Shown: in pieces, positions 33,069 to 42,400 of the stretch | Position numbering within the stretch: position 1 is the stretch's first letter | Layout of the letters: every line of letters begins with the position of its first letter | Source of the DNA: VRUE01 sp035548675 | Lineage (GTDB): Bacteria > Actinomycetota > Thermoleophilia > Solirubrobacterales > 70-9 | NCBI GenBank assembly: GCA_035548675.1 | Contig: DASZSJ010000142.1 | Coordinates: 1 to 64,000, forward strand | Length of the DNA: 64,000 nucleotides | Reading direction: 5' to 3' | Made by a program: the position numbers and the translations under genes | Notes under the pieces: generated by a model | What the model was told of the DNA's origin: nothing | The model's input: only the letters and a program-made list of their open reading frames with translations | The model's database searches: none

Positions 33069-34775
33069 ATGCTGAAGCGGCACTGGTCGATCCTGGCGCT
33101 TGGCTGCGCGATCGTTGCCTCGACCCTGCTGCTGCTCTACCTGGTTCGTGGCCTGACGCCGCTCGTCGACGAGTGGGGTTACCTCTACGGCTACCGCTCC
33201 TGGTCGCTGGAAACGCTTCTCACCCCCCATAACGGGCACCTGATGCTCCTCTCCCTTCTCCTTTACAAGGGAATGTTCGCCCTCTTTGGCCTCGAGTCCC
33301 AAGTCCCTTACCAACTCGTCAACCTCGCTTTCTCGGCCGCGGTTGCCACGCTCCTCTTCAGTCTGATCCGATCCGCGATCGGGGACCTGCTGGCCCTTGC
33401 CGCCGCCGTCCTGATCCTCTTTTACGGGGCCGGCGCCGATGTGATCCTGCCGACCTTCGCCTACCCCAATCTGTTCGGCCTCGCCACCGGCCTCGCTGTT
33501 CTGCTCGTCCTGCGACGCGGCGACCGCAAGGGCGACGTCGCTGCCTGCCTCCTGCTCACCATCTCGATCACCGCCTACAGCCTCGGCATCGTCTTTGCGG
33601 TCGGCGCCGTGGCGGCGCTGGCACTGCGCCCCCGCGGCGAGCGCCTGCGCTCCTGGTGGGTGGTCGCGGTCCCGATCCTCGTCTATGCGGCCTGGGCGAT
33701 TTGGGCGACCAAGTTCCACCAGCAGCATCTGTACGTCCACAACCTCAAGATCATCGGCTCGGCCATCGCCGACCAGGCGAGCGCGGTGATGGCGGGGCTC
33801 ACCGGCCTCTATACGACGCCAAACGGTCCCAAGCCCCCGGAAAACCTCATACCGATACGGACCACCTGGGGGCCGGTCCTCGTCGGTGGCCTCGCCGTGC
33901 TCGCCTACTGGCGTCTGCGCCGGCCGCCGCGCCTCAGCAACGACGCGATCGTCGCGATCGTCGTCCTGGTCGTCTACTTCTTCCTCGTCGGGATCTCACT
34001 CAACCAGTTCCGCAACACGTTCGACACGCGGTTCGTCTACGTCGGCTCGGTCTTCATGCTGCTCGCCGTCGCCGAGTTGCTGGCCCCCTACCGGCCCGCG
34101 CGCGGGGGGCTGATCGCGATCGGGGTTGTCTTTGTCTTCTCGATGTGCGCGAACATCGCCGAACTGGGCGACGTCGCGCAGAGCTTCCGGGCGCAGTCTT
34201 CGTCGATCCGCGCCAAGCTGGCCGCCGTCGCGCTCGCCGGGCCGGCGGCCAAGGAGTCAGTCACAGTCGAGGACCCTCCGGGGGCCGCTAATTTCTCCGT
34301 CGAGCAGTTCCACGAATTCGATGCCGACTTCGGCCTGCCCGCTTACTCGCGGCAAGAACTGGAGAGTTCAGCCCCCGGCGCGCGACAGATCGCCGACGAA
34401 GAGCTAGTGCGGGTATTGGGCATTGCGCCGGAACCCGTGCGGAGCGTCGCGCCCTCAGCCGATGCCGGACCGCTCGAAGTAGGGGTGCGGGAAGGCCAGC
34501 CGCGGGCGCGCCGGCGGGGCAAGTGCGCCCTGATCGTAAGCCGCGGCGGGGCGACGACGAACGCCCTGATCCAGCTCGAAAGCGGCGGCGTCGCCTACCG
34601 TTCCTCCGCTCCGGTGGAGACCGCGATCGGCAAGTTCGGGGACATGGCCTCGGCCCTGTTGCCGAAGAGCACCGGCGCAAACCGGATCCTGATCCGGGGC
34701 CCCTCATCCCTCGCGCCCTGGACGCTCGCGATGAACGTCAGCGCGCCGACTCTCGTCTGTCCGGTCACCGGCTGA
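33069..34775 (+). CDS. Polytopic membrane protein, GT-C-like, paralogue 1
   Basis: A 568-residue protein with about ten transmembrane segments in residues 1-375, then an extracytoplasmic region of about 190 residues ending in beta-rich sequence. The first external loop carries LVDEWGYLYGYRSW; an acidic pair at this spot is the catalytic hallmark of GT-C glycosyltransferases using polyprenyl-phosphate sugars. It aligns along its whole length with the next gene (TPHNGHL, FYGAGAD, GDVAACLLL, RFVYVGS, GLPAYSRQELE). No name can be given; a surface-sugar transferase is the best inference. Confidence 0.75.
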   Translation: MLKRHWSILALGCAIVASTLLLLYLVRGLTPLVDEWGYLYGYRSWSLETLLTPHNGHLMLLSLLLYKGMFALFGLESQVPYQLVNLAFSAAVATLLFSLIRSAIGDLLALAAAVLILFYGAGADVILPTFAYPNLFGLATGLAVLLVLRRGDRKGDVAACLLLTISITAYSLGIVFAVGAVAALALRPRGERLRSWWVVAVPILVYAAWAIWATKFHQQHLYVHNLKIIGSAIADQASAVMAGLTGLYTTPNGPKPPENLIPIRTTWGPVLVGGLAVLAYWRLRRPPRLSNDAIVAIVVLVVYFFLVGISLNQFRNTFDTRFVYVGSVFMLLAVAELLAPYRPARGGLIAIGVVFVFSMCANIAELGDVAQSFRAQSSSIRAKLAAVALAGPAAKESVTVEDPPGAANFSVEQFHEFDADFGLPAYSRQELESSAPGARQIADEELVRVLGIAPEPVRSVAPSADAGPLEVGVREGQPRARRRGKCALIVSRGGATTNALIQLESGGVAYRSSAPVETAIGKFGDMASALLPKSTGANRILIRGPSSLAPWTLAMNVSAPTLVCPVTG

Positions 34776-34794
34776 CCTAGACTGCTCCGCTCGA

Positions 34795-36609
34795 ATGGCT
34801 TCGCCGCGCTCCGAAGAGCCAGATCCGCACCCCACCCTGGATCCGATCGCTTGGCTCGGGAGGGCCGTCGACCGTTTCGGCTCCTGGGCGCATCGCATCG
34901 GTGAGGAGCGCGTTGCCTACGCGGTGCTGGCGGCCGCCTACGCGCTCGCCGCGATCCTAATCCTCCATTGGAGTGAGGGACAGAGTTTCGTCAACGACGA
35001 GTGGAACTACCTCGTCGTCTTTCGAGGGTGGAACCTGGAACTACTGCTGACGCCCCAGAACGGGCACCTGATCGTCTTCCCGCTGATGCTTTATAAGACG
35101 CTGTTTGGCACCGTTGGCGCCAGCTCGCATTTCCCGTATCAGCTGACGACGGTTGTCCTCCATCTAATCGTCGCAACGGTCTTCTTCGCCTTGGTCCGCC
35201 GCCGCCTGCCGCTTGCGGCGGCGGTGGGCCTGACCCTGCTGGTCGTCTTCTTCGGGGCCGGCTGGGACACGTTGATGGGCGCTTATGAGATCCCCAATCT
35301 CTCTGGCATGGCGGCCGGTCTAGGCATGCTGCTGGCCCTGCAAAGGCGCACCCGTGGGGGCGACGTCGCGGCGTGCCTCTTGCTCGCACTCTGCCTCGGT
35401 TCCTTTAGCGTCGGAATCGCCTTTGCCCTTGGCGCGTTGATCTCGCTCCTGCTTGGCGGCAGGGCGGAATGGAGGCGCCTCTGGGTCGTGCTCGTCCCTG
35501 GCTTGACCTATGCCGTCTGGTTTACCTGGGCCCGCAAGTTCGGCCAGGGCGACATCACGATCGAGTCGATCAGCAGTGTCTTCAGCGGCAGCGCCGACCA
35601 GGTGGCGGCGATCACGGCGGCGATCACGGGCCTGTTTCGCGTTCCCGGCAGCGTCGGCCTGCCGGTGGTCCTGGAATTGCGCTCTGACTGGGGCTATCCG
35701 CTGGCCGTGGTCTTGATCGCCCTGATCGCCCTGCACGTGCGCCGTGCACCGCGCTCGATTTACTTCTGGACCCTGGTTTCGACCATCGTTCTCTATCTGG
35801 TCCTGGTCGCCTTCGGCCTCAGCCCTGCCCGCACCCCCTTCGCTAGCCGCTATGTCTATATGGGGGGCATCATCAGCCTGCTGCTGGTCGCCGAGCTGGG
35901 CCGTGAGATCAAGTGGTCGACCGTTACCGGCCTGCTTGCAGTGATCGTCCTGGGCCTCTCGTTGATGGCGAACGCCTCCACGCTGCGAGCGGGCGCCCGC
36001 CTCTTCCAGGCGGAGGGGGAAACCAATCGTGCCACCCTGGGCGCCCTGGAAATCGCCCGCGCCGAGGTCGATCGCGGCCTCTCAGCCGAGGACGGAGAAA
36101 AGACCACCCACTCCCACCCCGACATGTTCTTCCCGATCTGGGCCTACTTCGACCTAGCCGATGACCAAGGCTCCCCTGCATACGACTTGGCCGAACTTGA
36201 AGCCGCGGGAGAGCAGGCGCGCGAAGCGGCGGACCAGGAGCTGGTGCGAACGCTCCAGGTCGAAGTCGCGCCGAGGACCGCGCCCAAGGTCGATCGCGGC
36301 GGCACGCCCCCCACGCCGCTGAGCGAAACGAACGGGCACGCCCGCGTCATTGGCGGTTGCGTCGCTCTCGTTCCCGACCCCGGTCGGACCGCGACCTTCC
36401 AGCTCGAATTGCCGCCAGGAGGATTCAGCTATCGCACCCGCCCCGACGCCAAGGTCACGATCAAGCTCGGCCGCTTCGCTGATCTCCTGGTTAACGAACT
36501 CCCTCCGGTCGCCGGTTCCGGAGAAGTCGAGATCCCCACCGACTCGGCGCAGAGACCCTGGCGAGCCGAGCTCGACGCAGAAGCCAAGGTCCTGGCCTGC
36601 GCCCGCTGA
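34795..36609 (+). CDS. Polytopic membrane protein, GT-C-like, paralogue 2
   Basis: A 604-residue paralogue of the preceding protein with a longer cytoplasmic N-terminus (about 40 residues). It keeps the loop-1 acidic motif FVNDEWNYLVVFRGW, TPQNGHLIVFPLMLYK, FFGAGWD, GGDVAACLLLAL, RYVYMGG and SPAYDLAELE. About ten membrane segments are followed by a C-terminal beta-rich extracytoplasmic domain (about 430-600). TAGACT at 34778-34783 lies 11 nt before the ATG, so it may have its own promoter in addition to read-through from paralogue 1. Confidence 0.75.
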   Translation: MASPRSEEPDPHPTLDPIAWLGRAVDRFGSWAHRIGEERVAYAVLAAAYALAAILILHWSEGQSFVNDEWNYLVVFRGWNLELLLTPQNGHLIVFPLMLYKTLFGTVGASSHFPYQLTTVVLHLIVATVFFALVRRRLPLAAAVGLTLLVVFFGAGWDTLMGAYEIPNLSGMAAGLGMLLALQRRTRGGDVAACLLLALCLGSFSVGIAFALGALISLLLGGRAEWRRLWVVLVPGLTYAVWFTWARKFGQGDITIESISSVFSGSADQVAAITAAITGLFRVPGSVGLPVVLELRSDWGYPLAVVLIALIALHVRRAPRSIYFWTLVSTIVLYLVLVAFGLSPARTPFASRYVYMGGIISLLLVAELGREIKWSTVTGLLAVIVLGLSLMANASTLRAGARLFQAEGETNRATLGALEIARAEVDRGLSAEDGEKTTHSHPDMFFPIWAYFDLADDQGSPAYDLAELEAAGEQAREAADQELVRTLQVEVAPRTAPKVDRGGTPPTPLSETNGHARVIGGCVALVPDPGRTATFQLELPPGGFSYRTRPDAKVTIKLGRFADLLVNELPPVAGSGEVEIPTDSAQRPWRAELDAEAKVLACAR

Positions 36610-36640
36610 GCGAGCGCGGCTGGTGGGATCCCCGCCGACC

Positions 36641-36955
36641 TCAGAAGCGCTGAGCGCAGGCTTCGATCCGGTGAACGTTGCCGTTCGCGCGCTGCACGCA
36701 GCGGACGAGGCGCTTGCGCTGGGCGCCGGGGCTGCTGCTCTCGAATGAGCGGCGCACCTCGCGCTTGATCTGCTTGCTCACGCCGTCGATCGACTTGCCG
36801 ATCTCGTCCAGGCCGGTCGAGTGGATCGCGTCCTCGGTCGTGTTGAGGACGGGCTTGACGATGAAGAGGTAGACGAGGAAGAGGACTCCGGCGGCTACGG
36901 CAAGCCGGATGATGCCCGAAGTCAGGTTGCCGAAGAGGTTGCGCAGCAGGTCCAC
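36641..36955 (-). CDS. Small single-pass membrane protein
   Basis: A 104-residue protein with one membrane helix at about residues 15-34 (IIRLAVAAGVLFLVYLFIV), then an amphipathic region (NTTEDAIHSTGLDEIGKSIDG) and a basic C-terminus with two Cys. Start is GTG 36955. Its upstream TAGTGT (minus strand, 36968-36973) overlaps the -10 of the divergent pafBC gene. Function unknown. Confidence 0.65.
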   Translation of the reverse strand: MDLLRNLFGNLTSGIIRLAVAAGVLFLVYLFIVKPVLNTTEDAIHSTGLDEIGKSIDGVSKQIKREVRRSFESSSPGAQRKRLVRCVQRANGNVHRIEACAQRF

Positions 36956-36967
36956 GAGACCGGCCGC

Positions 36968-36977
36968 ACACTATCCT
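36968..36977. promoter_or_regulatory. Overlapping divergent -10 boxes before pafBC
   Basis: TATCCT (36972-36977) is 7 nt before the pafBC GTG. TAGTGT on the minus strand (36968-36973) is 12 nt before the small membrane-protein GTG. The hexamers overlap by two bases. Confidence 0.55.
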
Positions 36978-36984
36978 GCGGGCC

Positions 36985-39036
36985 GTGGCGAAGGACACCG
37001 AGAAGCTGATCCGACAGCTCTCGCTGATCTCGTTCCTGATGGCTCAGGGGAGGCCGGTATCGGCGCTCGAGATCAAGCGCGAGGTCGAGGGCTATAGCGA
37101 CATGAACGACGACGCGTTCGCGCGGCGCTTCTACGCGGACCGGGCCGAGCTGGAGAGCCTCGGCATCGAGCTCGGGGTCGAGAAGCCGGGCGAGGGATTC
37201 TTCGAGGCGGAGCTCTACTCGCTGCCGCCGGAGAACTTCTACCTCGACTCGATCGAGTTCTCCGACGACGAGCTGGCGGCGATGAGCACGGCGCTGATGC
37301 TGCTCTCCGAAGGCGAATTCGCCTACGCCGAGCCGCTGCGCCTCGCCCTGCAGCAGGTTGCCTGGGGGCATCCCAACCCGCTCAAGGAGGGCGAGCACGC
37401 GCCGGTCGAGATGGCGATGACCGCCTCCGCCGGTGGTCGCGAACTCTCCCAGCGACTCTCCAAGATCGAGACCGCGATCTCCCGCCGCAAGACGGTCGAG
37501 TTCACCTACTACACGATGGAGCGCGACGAGACGGCGAAGCGCAAAGTCGACCCCTACCACCTGGTCTTCCGCGGCGGCCAGTTCTACTTGATCGGCTACG
37601 CCCACGAGCGCGACGCGGTGCGCGTCTTCCGCCTCTCCCGCATCCAGGGCAAGGTCGGCTACGCCTCCAAGGCCGAGCACGACTTCTCACCCCCCGAGGA
37701 CTTCGACCGCCGCGATTACGGGCAGCGCGCCGACTGGCAGCTGGGCGAGACCCGCGGCCGGGCCAAGATCTTCGTCCGCGACCGCATCGCCTGGCTGATC
37801 GAGCGCGACTTCGGCGCCTTCGGCGAGCTGCGCCCAGCAAAGAAGGCCGACGGCGCGCCCGGCAAGGGCTGCGTGTACGAGACCGACTACGCCTCGCCGC
37901 GCGAGCTGATCGCCTGGGTGCTGCGCTGGCGCCAGAACGCCCAGGTGCTTGCGCCCGAGGAGCTGCGCGAGGAGGCCGAGAGCCGCCTCGGCCTGCTGAC
38001 CGAGCGCCACCGCAACGGCTTCGAGGCCGCCGAGACCGTCGACCGGCCGCTGCGCGAGGCGCCGCGGCGAGGCCGTTCCAACGGTCGCGGCGAAGCGGCG
38101 ATCAGGCCCGAGCGCTTCGCCCGCCTCGTCACCCTCGCCGGCCTCTTGATCGAATCGGCCAAAGCCGAGGAGCGGCTGCGGGTCTCAGAGCTGCGCCAGC
38201 GGCTCGAACTGACCGACGAAGAGCTGCAGGAGGACGTCGACCTGCTCAACGTCGTCAACTTCGGCGGCGGCACCTACGTCCTCTACGCCGAAATCCAGGG
38301 CGATGAGATCGAGGTCGACTCCGAGCCCTACGGCGACAACTTCGCCCGCCCGGCGCGGTTGCTGCCGCTCGAGGCCAAGGCCCTGGTCGCCGCGATCGAC
38401 CTCTTCGGCGACCACCTGCCGCAGGGCGGCCTGCAGAGCGCCCGCGCCAAGATCGTCGAGGCGCTCGGCCACGACCCCTCCGAGGAGGGCCTGGAGATCG
38501 CCTCGGGCGGCGGCGGCGACGCCGAGGTGGCGCGCCTGGTCAACGAGGCGATCGGCTCCCGGCGGGTGCTGGAGATCCAGTACTACAAGGAGAACGAGGA
38601 CCAGTTCACCAAACGCGCGGTCGAGCCCTACCGGCTCGAGAACGGCAAGGAGGGCTGGTACGTCGAGTGCTACGACCTGACCAAAGAGGGCGTGCGTCAC
38701 TTCAAGCTCGACCGGATCAAGGAGGTGGTGCTTGCCAAGGAGAGCTTCGAGCCGCGCCCGGAGGTCGAGGAGCTGGCCGGGGTCGAGGGCTGGATGACCC
38801 ACGGTGAGGTGCCGACCGCCCACGTCGCCCGCGTCTGGGTCTCGCCCGAGCGCGCCCGCTGGCTGCGCGAGGAGCGCACGGTGGTCGAGGAGCTGGCCGA
38901 CGGCGCCGTCGTCGTCGAGCTGCCCTACGCCGGGACCTCCTGGCTGGTGCGCGAGATACTGCGCGGCGCCGGCGACCTCGTCGTGCTCGAGCCCGAGGAT
39001 GCCCGCGAGGCGATCGCCAGAGAGGTCGGCGGCTGA
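36985..39036 (+). CDS. pafBC: PafB-PafC fusion, WYL-domain transcription regulator
   Basis: A 683-residue natural fusion of two WYL proteins. Half one (1-340) starts with a winged helix (EKLIRQLSLISFLMAQGRPV) and has a WYL core around YYTMERDETAKRKVDPYHLVF, GGQFYLIGY and RIQGKV. Half two starts at about 372 (RFARLVTLAGLLIESAK) with a degenerate HTH, then YYKENEDQFTKRAVEPYRLE and a WCX-type tail. In actinobacteria PafBC activates the RecA-independent DNA-damage regulon, and fused forms are known in Arthrobacter. No proteasome genes adjoin it. The GTG is preceded at 7 nt by TATCCT, with no Shine-Dalgarno. Confidence 0.9.
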   Translation: MAKDTEKLIRQLSLISFLMAQGRPVSALEIKREVEGYSDMNDDAFARRFYADRAELESLGIELGVEKPGEGFFEAELYSLPPENFYLDSIEFSDDELAAMSTALMLLSEGEFAYAEPLRLALQQVAWGHPNPLKEGEHAPVEMAMTASAGGRELSQRLSKIETAISRRKTVEFTYYTMERDETAKRKVDPYHLVFRGGQFYLIGYAHERDAVRVFRLSRIQGKVGYASKAEHDFSPPEDFDRRDYGQRADWQLGETRGRAKIFVRDRIAWLIERDFGAFGELRPAKKADGAPGKGCVYETDYASPRELIAWVLRWRQNAQVLAPEELREEAESRLGLLTERHRNGFEAAETVDRPLREAPRRGRSNGRGEAAIRPERFARLVTLAGLLIESAKAEERLRVSELRQRLELTDEELQEDVDLLNVVNFGGGTYVLYAEIQGDEIEVDSEPYGDNFARPARLLPLEAKALVAAIDLFGDHLPQGGLQSARAKIVEALGHDPSEEGLEIASGGGGDAEVARLVNEAIGSRRVLEIQYYKENEDQFTKRAVEPYRLENGKEGWYVECYDLTKEGVRHFKLDRIKEVVLAKESFEPRPEVEELAGVEGWMTHGEVPTAHVARVWVSPERARWLREERTVVEELADGAVVVELPYAGTSWLVREILRGAGDLVVLEPEDAREAIAREVGG

Positions 39037-39067
39037 GCCGGCCCCCATTGGCGAGTTATCCGTGTAT

Positions 39068-39808
39068 ATGACGGATAAGGCGCCAAAGCACCCCGAGATC
39101 GAGCGCATCGTCGCCCCTAATCCGGGGCCGATGACGCTGGCGGGGACGAACACCTACCTCTGCGGATCGGGGCCCTGCACGGTGATCGATCCGGGGCCTG
39201 ACGACGCCGGCCACCTCGACGCGATCCGCGCCGCCGCCAGCGAGCGCGGCGGCATCGGCCTCGTCCTGCTCACCCACGGCCACGGCGACCACGCCGAGGG
39301 GGCGGAGCGGCTCGCCGCGGCAGCGGGGGGAACGCCGATCCTCAGGCCGGGCGACGGGGAGGAGCACCGGGGCCTGCGCGCGCTCGCCACCCCCGGCCAT
39401 GCCCCCGACCATGTCTGCTTCCTGACCGCCGCCGGCGTCTGCTTCAGCGGCGACCTCGTGCTCGGCGAGGGCTCGACCTTCGTGCCGCCCGACGGCGGCT
39501 CGCTCGCCGCCTACATGGACTCGCTGCGCCGCCTGCAGGCGGTGCCGATCGAGCTGATCTGTCCCGGCCATGGCCCCTGGATTACCGACCCCGCGGCGAA
39601 GCTCGCCGAGTACGTCGAGCACCGCGAGATGCGCGAGCGTCGCCTGCTCGCCGCCCTCGAGCGCGGCGAGCGCTCCCGCGCCGCGCTGCTCGCCGACGCC
39701 TGGAGCGACGTCCCCGAGGAGATGCGCCCCGCCGCCGAGCTGGTCATGCAGGCCCACCTCGAGAAGCTCGCCACCGAAGGCCGCCTCCCGACCGACCTCG
39801 AGCCGTAA
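39068..39808 (+). CDS. Metallo-beta-lactamase-fold hydrolase (LACTB2-like)
   Basis: A 246-residue MBL-fold hydrolase. NPGPMTLAGTNTYL opens the fold. Metal ligands are in LLTHGHGDHAEGAE (HxHxDH), ATPGHAPDHVCF, FSGDLVLGEG and CPGHGPW. A C-terminal winged helix (residues about 195-240) is typical of LACTB2/glyoxalase II-like members that act on thioesters or RNA. The ATG at 39068 is preferred over the GTG two codons earlier. Confidence 0.88.
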   Translation: MTDKAPKHPEIERIVAPNPGPMTLAGTNTYLCGSGPCTVIDPGPDDAGHLDAIRAAASERGGIGLVLLTHGHGDHAEGAERLAAAAGGTPILRPGDGEEHRGLRALATPGHAPDHVCFLTAAGVCFSGDLVLGEGSTFVPPDGGSLAAYMDSLRRLQAVPIELICPGHGPWITDPAAKLAEYVEHREMRERRLLAALERGERSRAALLADAWSDVPEEMRPAAELVMQAHLEKLATEGRLPTDLEP

Positions 39809-39923
39809 TTCCCCGCTCCGGGTGCGCCGAGCGCCGCTCGGGTGCGCCTTTACTCCGATATGAGGGGACAAAGCGCACCGGAAACGCGATTCGTCCTGGC
39901 TGGGCGGCCAGTAGGCTTGGACG

Positions 39924-42299
39924 ATGGCGCGTGGGGGTGTGGTTCGAACTGGGATCCTGGCTGGGGCGGCGACGACCGGTATTGCCGCCGCCGCGACCGC
40001 GACCGCCTGGCACTGGCTGGCGCGGAGGCCGTTGCCCAAGCAGAAGGGGACGATCGCGCTCGCCGAGCTCGAGGGGCCGGTGAGCATCCGCCGCGATCGT
40101 TGGGGGGTACCCCACATCGCTGCCGACAACGCGCGCGACCTCTGGTTTGCCGAGGGCTTCTGCCACGGCCAGGACCGGCTCTGGCAGCTCGACTTCTACC
40201 GCCGCGTCGTCTCTGGCCGCCTCTCGGAAATGGCTGGTCCAGAGACTTTGCCGATCGACCGGCTGATGTTGACGCTGGGCATTCGCCGTACGGCGGAGCG
40301 CGAGGCGGCTAGCCTCGACCCCGCGCTGCTCGCCCAGATAGAGCGCTTCTGCGAAGGGGTCAACGCCGCTGCCGCGACGGCGAAGGCGCCGCCCTTCGAG
40401 ATGCAGTTGCTGCGCCTCGACTGGAAGCCCTGGCGCCCGGCTGACATCCTCAGCCTCGGCAAGCTGCTCGCCTTCGGCCTCTCGACCAACTGGGAGCGCG
40501 AGCTGCTGCGCGCCGACATGGAGCGCGCGCTCGGCCCCGAGCTGGCGGCCAAGCTCGACCCCGCCTATCCAGCCGACAACCCCATCGTCACCCAGGAAGC
40601 CTGGTCGGGCGACGGGCTCGGCATGGTCGAGCAGCTCGACGCCGTGCGGCGCGCGCTCGGTCTCGCCGCCGAGGCCAGCGGCTCGAACAACTGGGCGGTC
40701 TCGGGCAAGCTCAGCGCCTCCGGGCAGCCGCTGATCGCCGGCGACCCGCACCTGCCCCCCAGCATGCCGGGCATCTGGTACCAGGTCGGTCTCGAGCTCG
40801 GCGACCGCTTCGTGCGCGGTGCCTCGCTACCGGGCATGCCCGGCGTCTACATGGGCCAGAACAACGACGTCTGCTGGACCTTCACCAACGTGATGGCCGA
40901 TGTCGAGGACCTTTTCGTCGAGCGCCTCGACGGCGACCGCTACCGCTTCGAAGACGAGTGGCGGCCACTGCAGCTCGTGCGCGAGGAGATCCCGGTCAAG
41001 GGCCGCGACGCGCCCGAGCTGCTCGAGGTGCGGATCACCCACCACGGGCCGATCGTCAACGAGGCGCTGGGCGCCGACGCCGCCGAGCCGCTGGCGCTGC
41101 GCTGGCAGACGCTCGACCAGCCGACCGCCTTCAAGGGCATGTTCGAGCTGCACGGGATCCGCTCCGGCCCGGAGCTCGTCGCCAAGCTGGCCGAGCACAG
41201 CTCTCCCTCCTCGAACCTGATCTGGGCCGACCGCCACGGCTCGATCGGCTACAAGCTGATCGGCCGCCTGCCGCTGCGCCGGGGCGGCTGTCCCGACCTG
41301 CCCAAGCCGGGCTGGACCGGCGAATTCGAGTGGGAGGGGACGATTCCCTACGAGGAACTGCCGGAGGCAGTCGACCCCGAGAGCGGCTTTCTCGTCACCG
41401 CCAACAACCGCATCGTCGGCGACTCCTACCCGCACCACATCACCAGCGAGTGGCTCGACGGCTTCCGCGCCAGGCGGATCGAGCAGCTGCTGCGGGCCAG
41501 CGACGAGCACACGATCGAGGGCTTCGAGGCGATGCAGTCCGACACGCTCTCGCTGCCGGGCCTGGAGGCGGCGCGGCGGCTGGTCCGGCTGCACCCGCTG
41601 GGCCAGCGCGAGCGCAGCGCGATCGAGCGCCTGCGCAGCTGGGACGGCAGGCTCGACCCCGACTCGATTGCGGGCACGATCTACCAGGCCTTCCTGCTGC
41701 GCCTCGCCCGCGAGGTGGTCCGCGCCGCGATCGGCGATCGCGACCTCTGCGAGCGCTGGCTCGACCGCGCCGACAACGGCTTCACCCCGCACACCACCTC
41801 GCCCTGGCGCTGGCACTCGCACCTGATGAAGCTCTGGGAGGAGGGCGACGAGGGCCTGATCGGCAGGCCCTGGGACGAGCTCGTGCTGGAGGCGCTGAGC
41901 GGCGCCCTCGACGACCTCACGGACCGCTTCGGCCCCGATGCCGAGGGCTGGCGCTGGGGGCACGTGCACGAGATGGAGTTCCCCCATCCGCTGGGCGAGG
42001 CCAACCCGCTGCTGCGGCGCCTGCTCAACCGCCGCCTTCGCGCCGGTGGTGCGCAGGAGACGGTGAGTCAGATCGCCTACGACCCCAACGACCCCTACAA
42101 CGCGGTCTGGGCGCCGAGCTGGCGCATGGTTGCCGAACCGACCGCCCCCGAGCGCTCGCGCTGGCAGATGTTCACCGGCCAGTCCGGCCACCCCGCCAGT
42201 CCCCACTACGACGACCTGCAGGCCGATTGGCTCGAGGGCCGCACCCAGCCGATGGCCGGCGAAGGGCCCTGGCGCAAGCTGGAGCTCGTCCCCGCCTGA
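39924..42299 (+). CDS. Penicillin acylase-family Ntn hydrolase
   Basis: A 791-residue precursor. Residues 7-32 are a signal peptide or anchor. The alpha-chain start is recognised by VSIRRDRWGVPHIAADN and AEGFCHGQDRLWQLDFYRR. The autocatalytic Ser is in ASGSNNWAVSG at about residue 255, which becomes the N-terminus of the beta chain; GDPHLPPSMPGIWYQV and NNDVCWTFTN follow. It hydrolyses amides, possibly N-acyl homoserine lactones or acylated amino acids. TAGGCT at 39912-39917 is 6 nt before the ATG (leaderless). Confidence 0.92.
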   Translation: MARGGVVRTGILAGAATTGIAAAATATAWHWLARRPLPKQKGTIALAELEGPVSIRRDRWGVPHIAADNARDLWFAEGFCHGQDRLWQLDFYRRVVSGRLSEMAGPETLPIDRLMLTLGIRRTAEREAASLDPALLAQIERFCEGVNAAAATAKAPPFEMQLLRLDWKPWRPADILSLGKLLAFGLSTNWERELLRADMERALGPELAAKLDPAYPADNPIVTQEAWSGDGLGMVEQLDAVRRALGLAAEASGSNNWAVSGKLSASGQPLIAGDPHLPPSMPGIWYQVGLELGDRFVRGASLPGMPGVYMGQNNDVCWTFTNVMADVEDLFVERLDGDRYRFEDEWRPLQLVREEIPVKGRDAPELLEVRITHHGPIVNEALGADAAEPLALRWQTLDQPTAFKGMFELHGIRSGPELVAKLAEHSSPSSNLIWADRHGSIGYKLIGRLPLRRGGCPDLPKPGWTGEFEWEGTIPYEELPEAVDPESGFLVTANNRIVGDSYPHHITSEWLDGFRARRIEQLLRASDEHTIEGFEAMQSDTLSLPGLEAARRLVRLHPLGQRERSAIERLRSWDGRLDPDSIAGTIYQAFLLRLAREVVRAAIGDRDLCERWLDRADNGFTPHTTSPWRWHSHLMKLWEEGDEGLIGRPWDELVLEALSGALDDLTDRFGPDAEGWRWGHVHEMEFPHPLGEANPLLRRLLNRRLRAGGAQETVSQIAYDPNDPYNAVWAPSWRMVAEPTAPERSRWQMFTGQSGHPASPHYDDLQADWLEGRTQPMAGEGPWRKLELVPA

Positions 42300-42301
42300 G
42301 C

Positions 42302-42352
42302 CGAACTGCATCAAATTCTCTACCCGCCGGGGGCAGAATTTGATGCAGTTCG
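42302..42352. repeat. 51-bp palindromic element, copy 3
   Basis: Arms 42302-42317 and 42337-42352 are perfectly complementary and identical to copy 1; the loop has diverged (CTCTACCCGCCGGGGGCAG). It begins 2 bp after the acylase stop codon, between two rightward genes. Confidence 0.92.
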
Positions 42353-42400
42353 CTGGGGCGGCGGACCGAATCCATTGGGCGTTGCAATGGTTGGGGGCAT

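Noticed and set aside
33039..33740. Minus-strand open frames opposite the GT-C-like genes
   Set aside because: They are antisense to hydrophobic segments, which in reverse give Gln/Asp/Glu/Lys-rich nonsense; no start signals.
39841..39880. Possible palindrome GGTGCGCCTTTACTCC...GGGGACAAAGCGCACC
   Set aside because: The arms need a gap and several mismatches. It may be a degraded relative of the other palindromes but is too weak to list.
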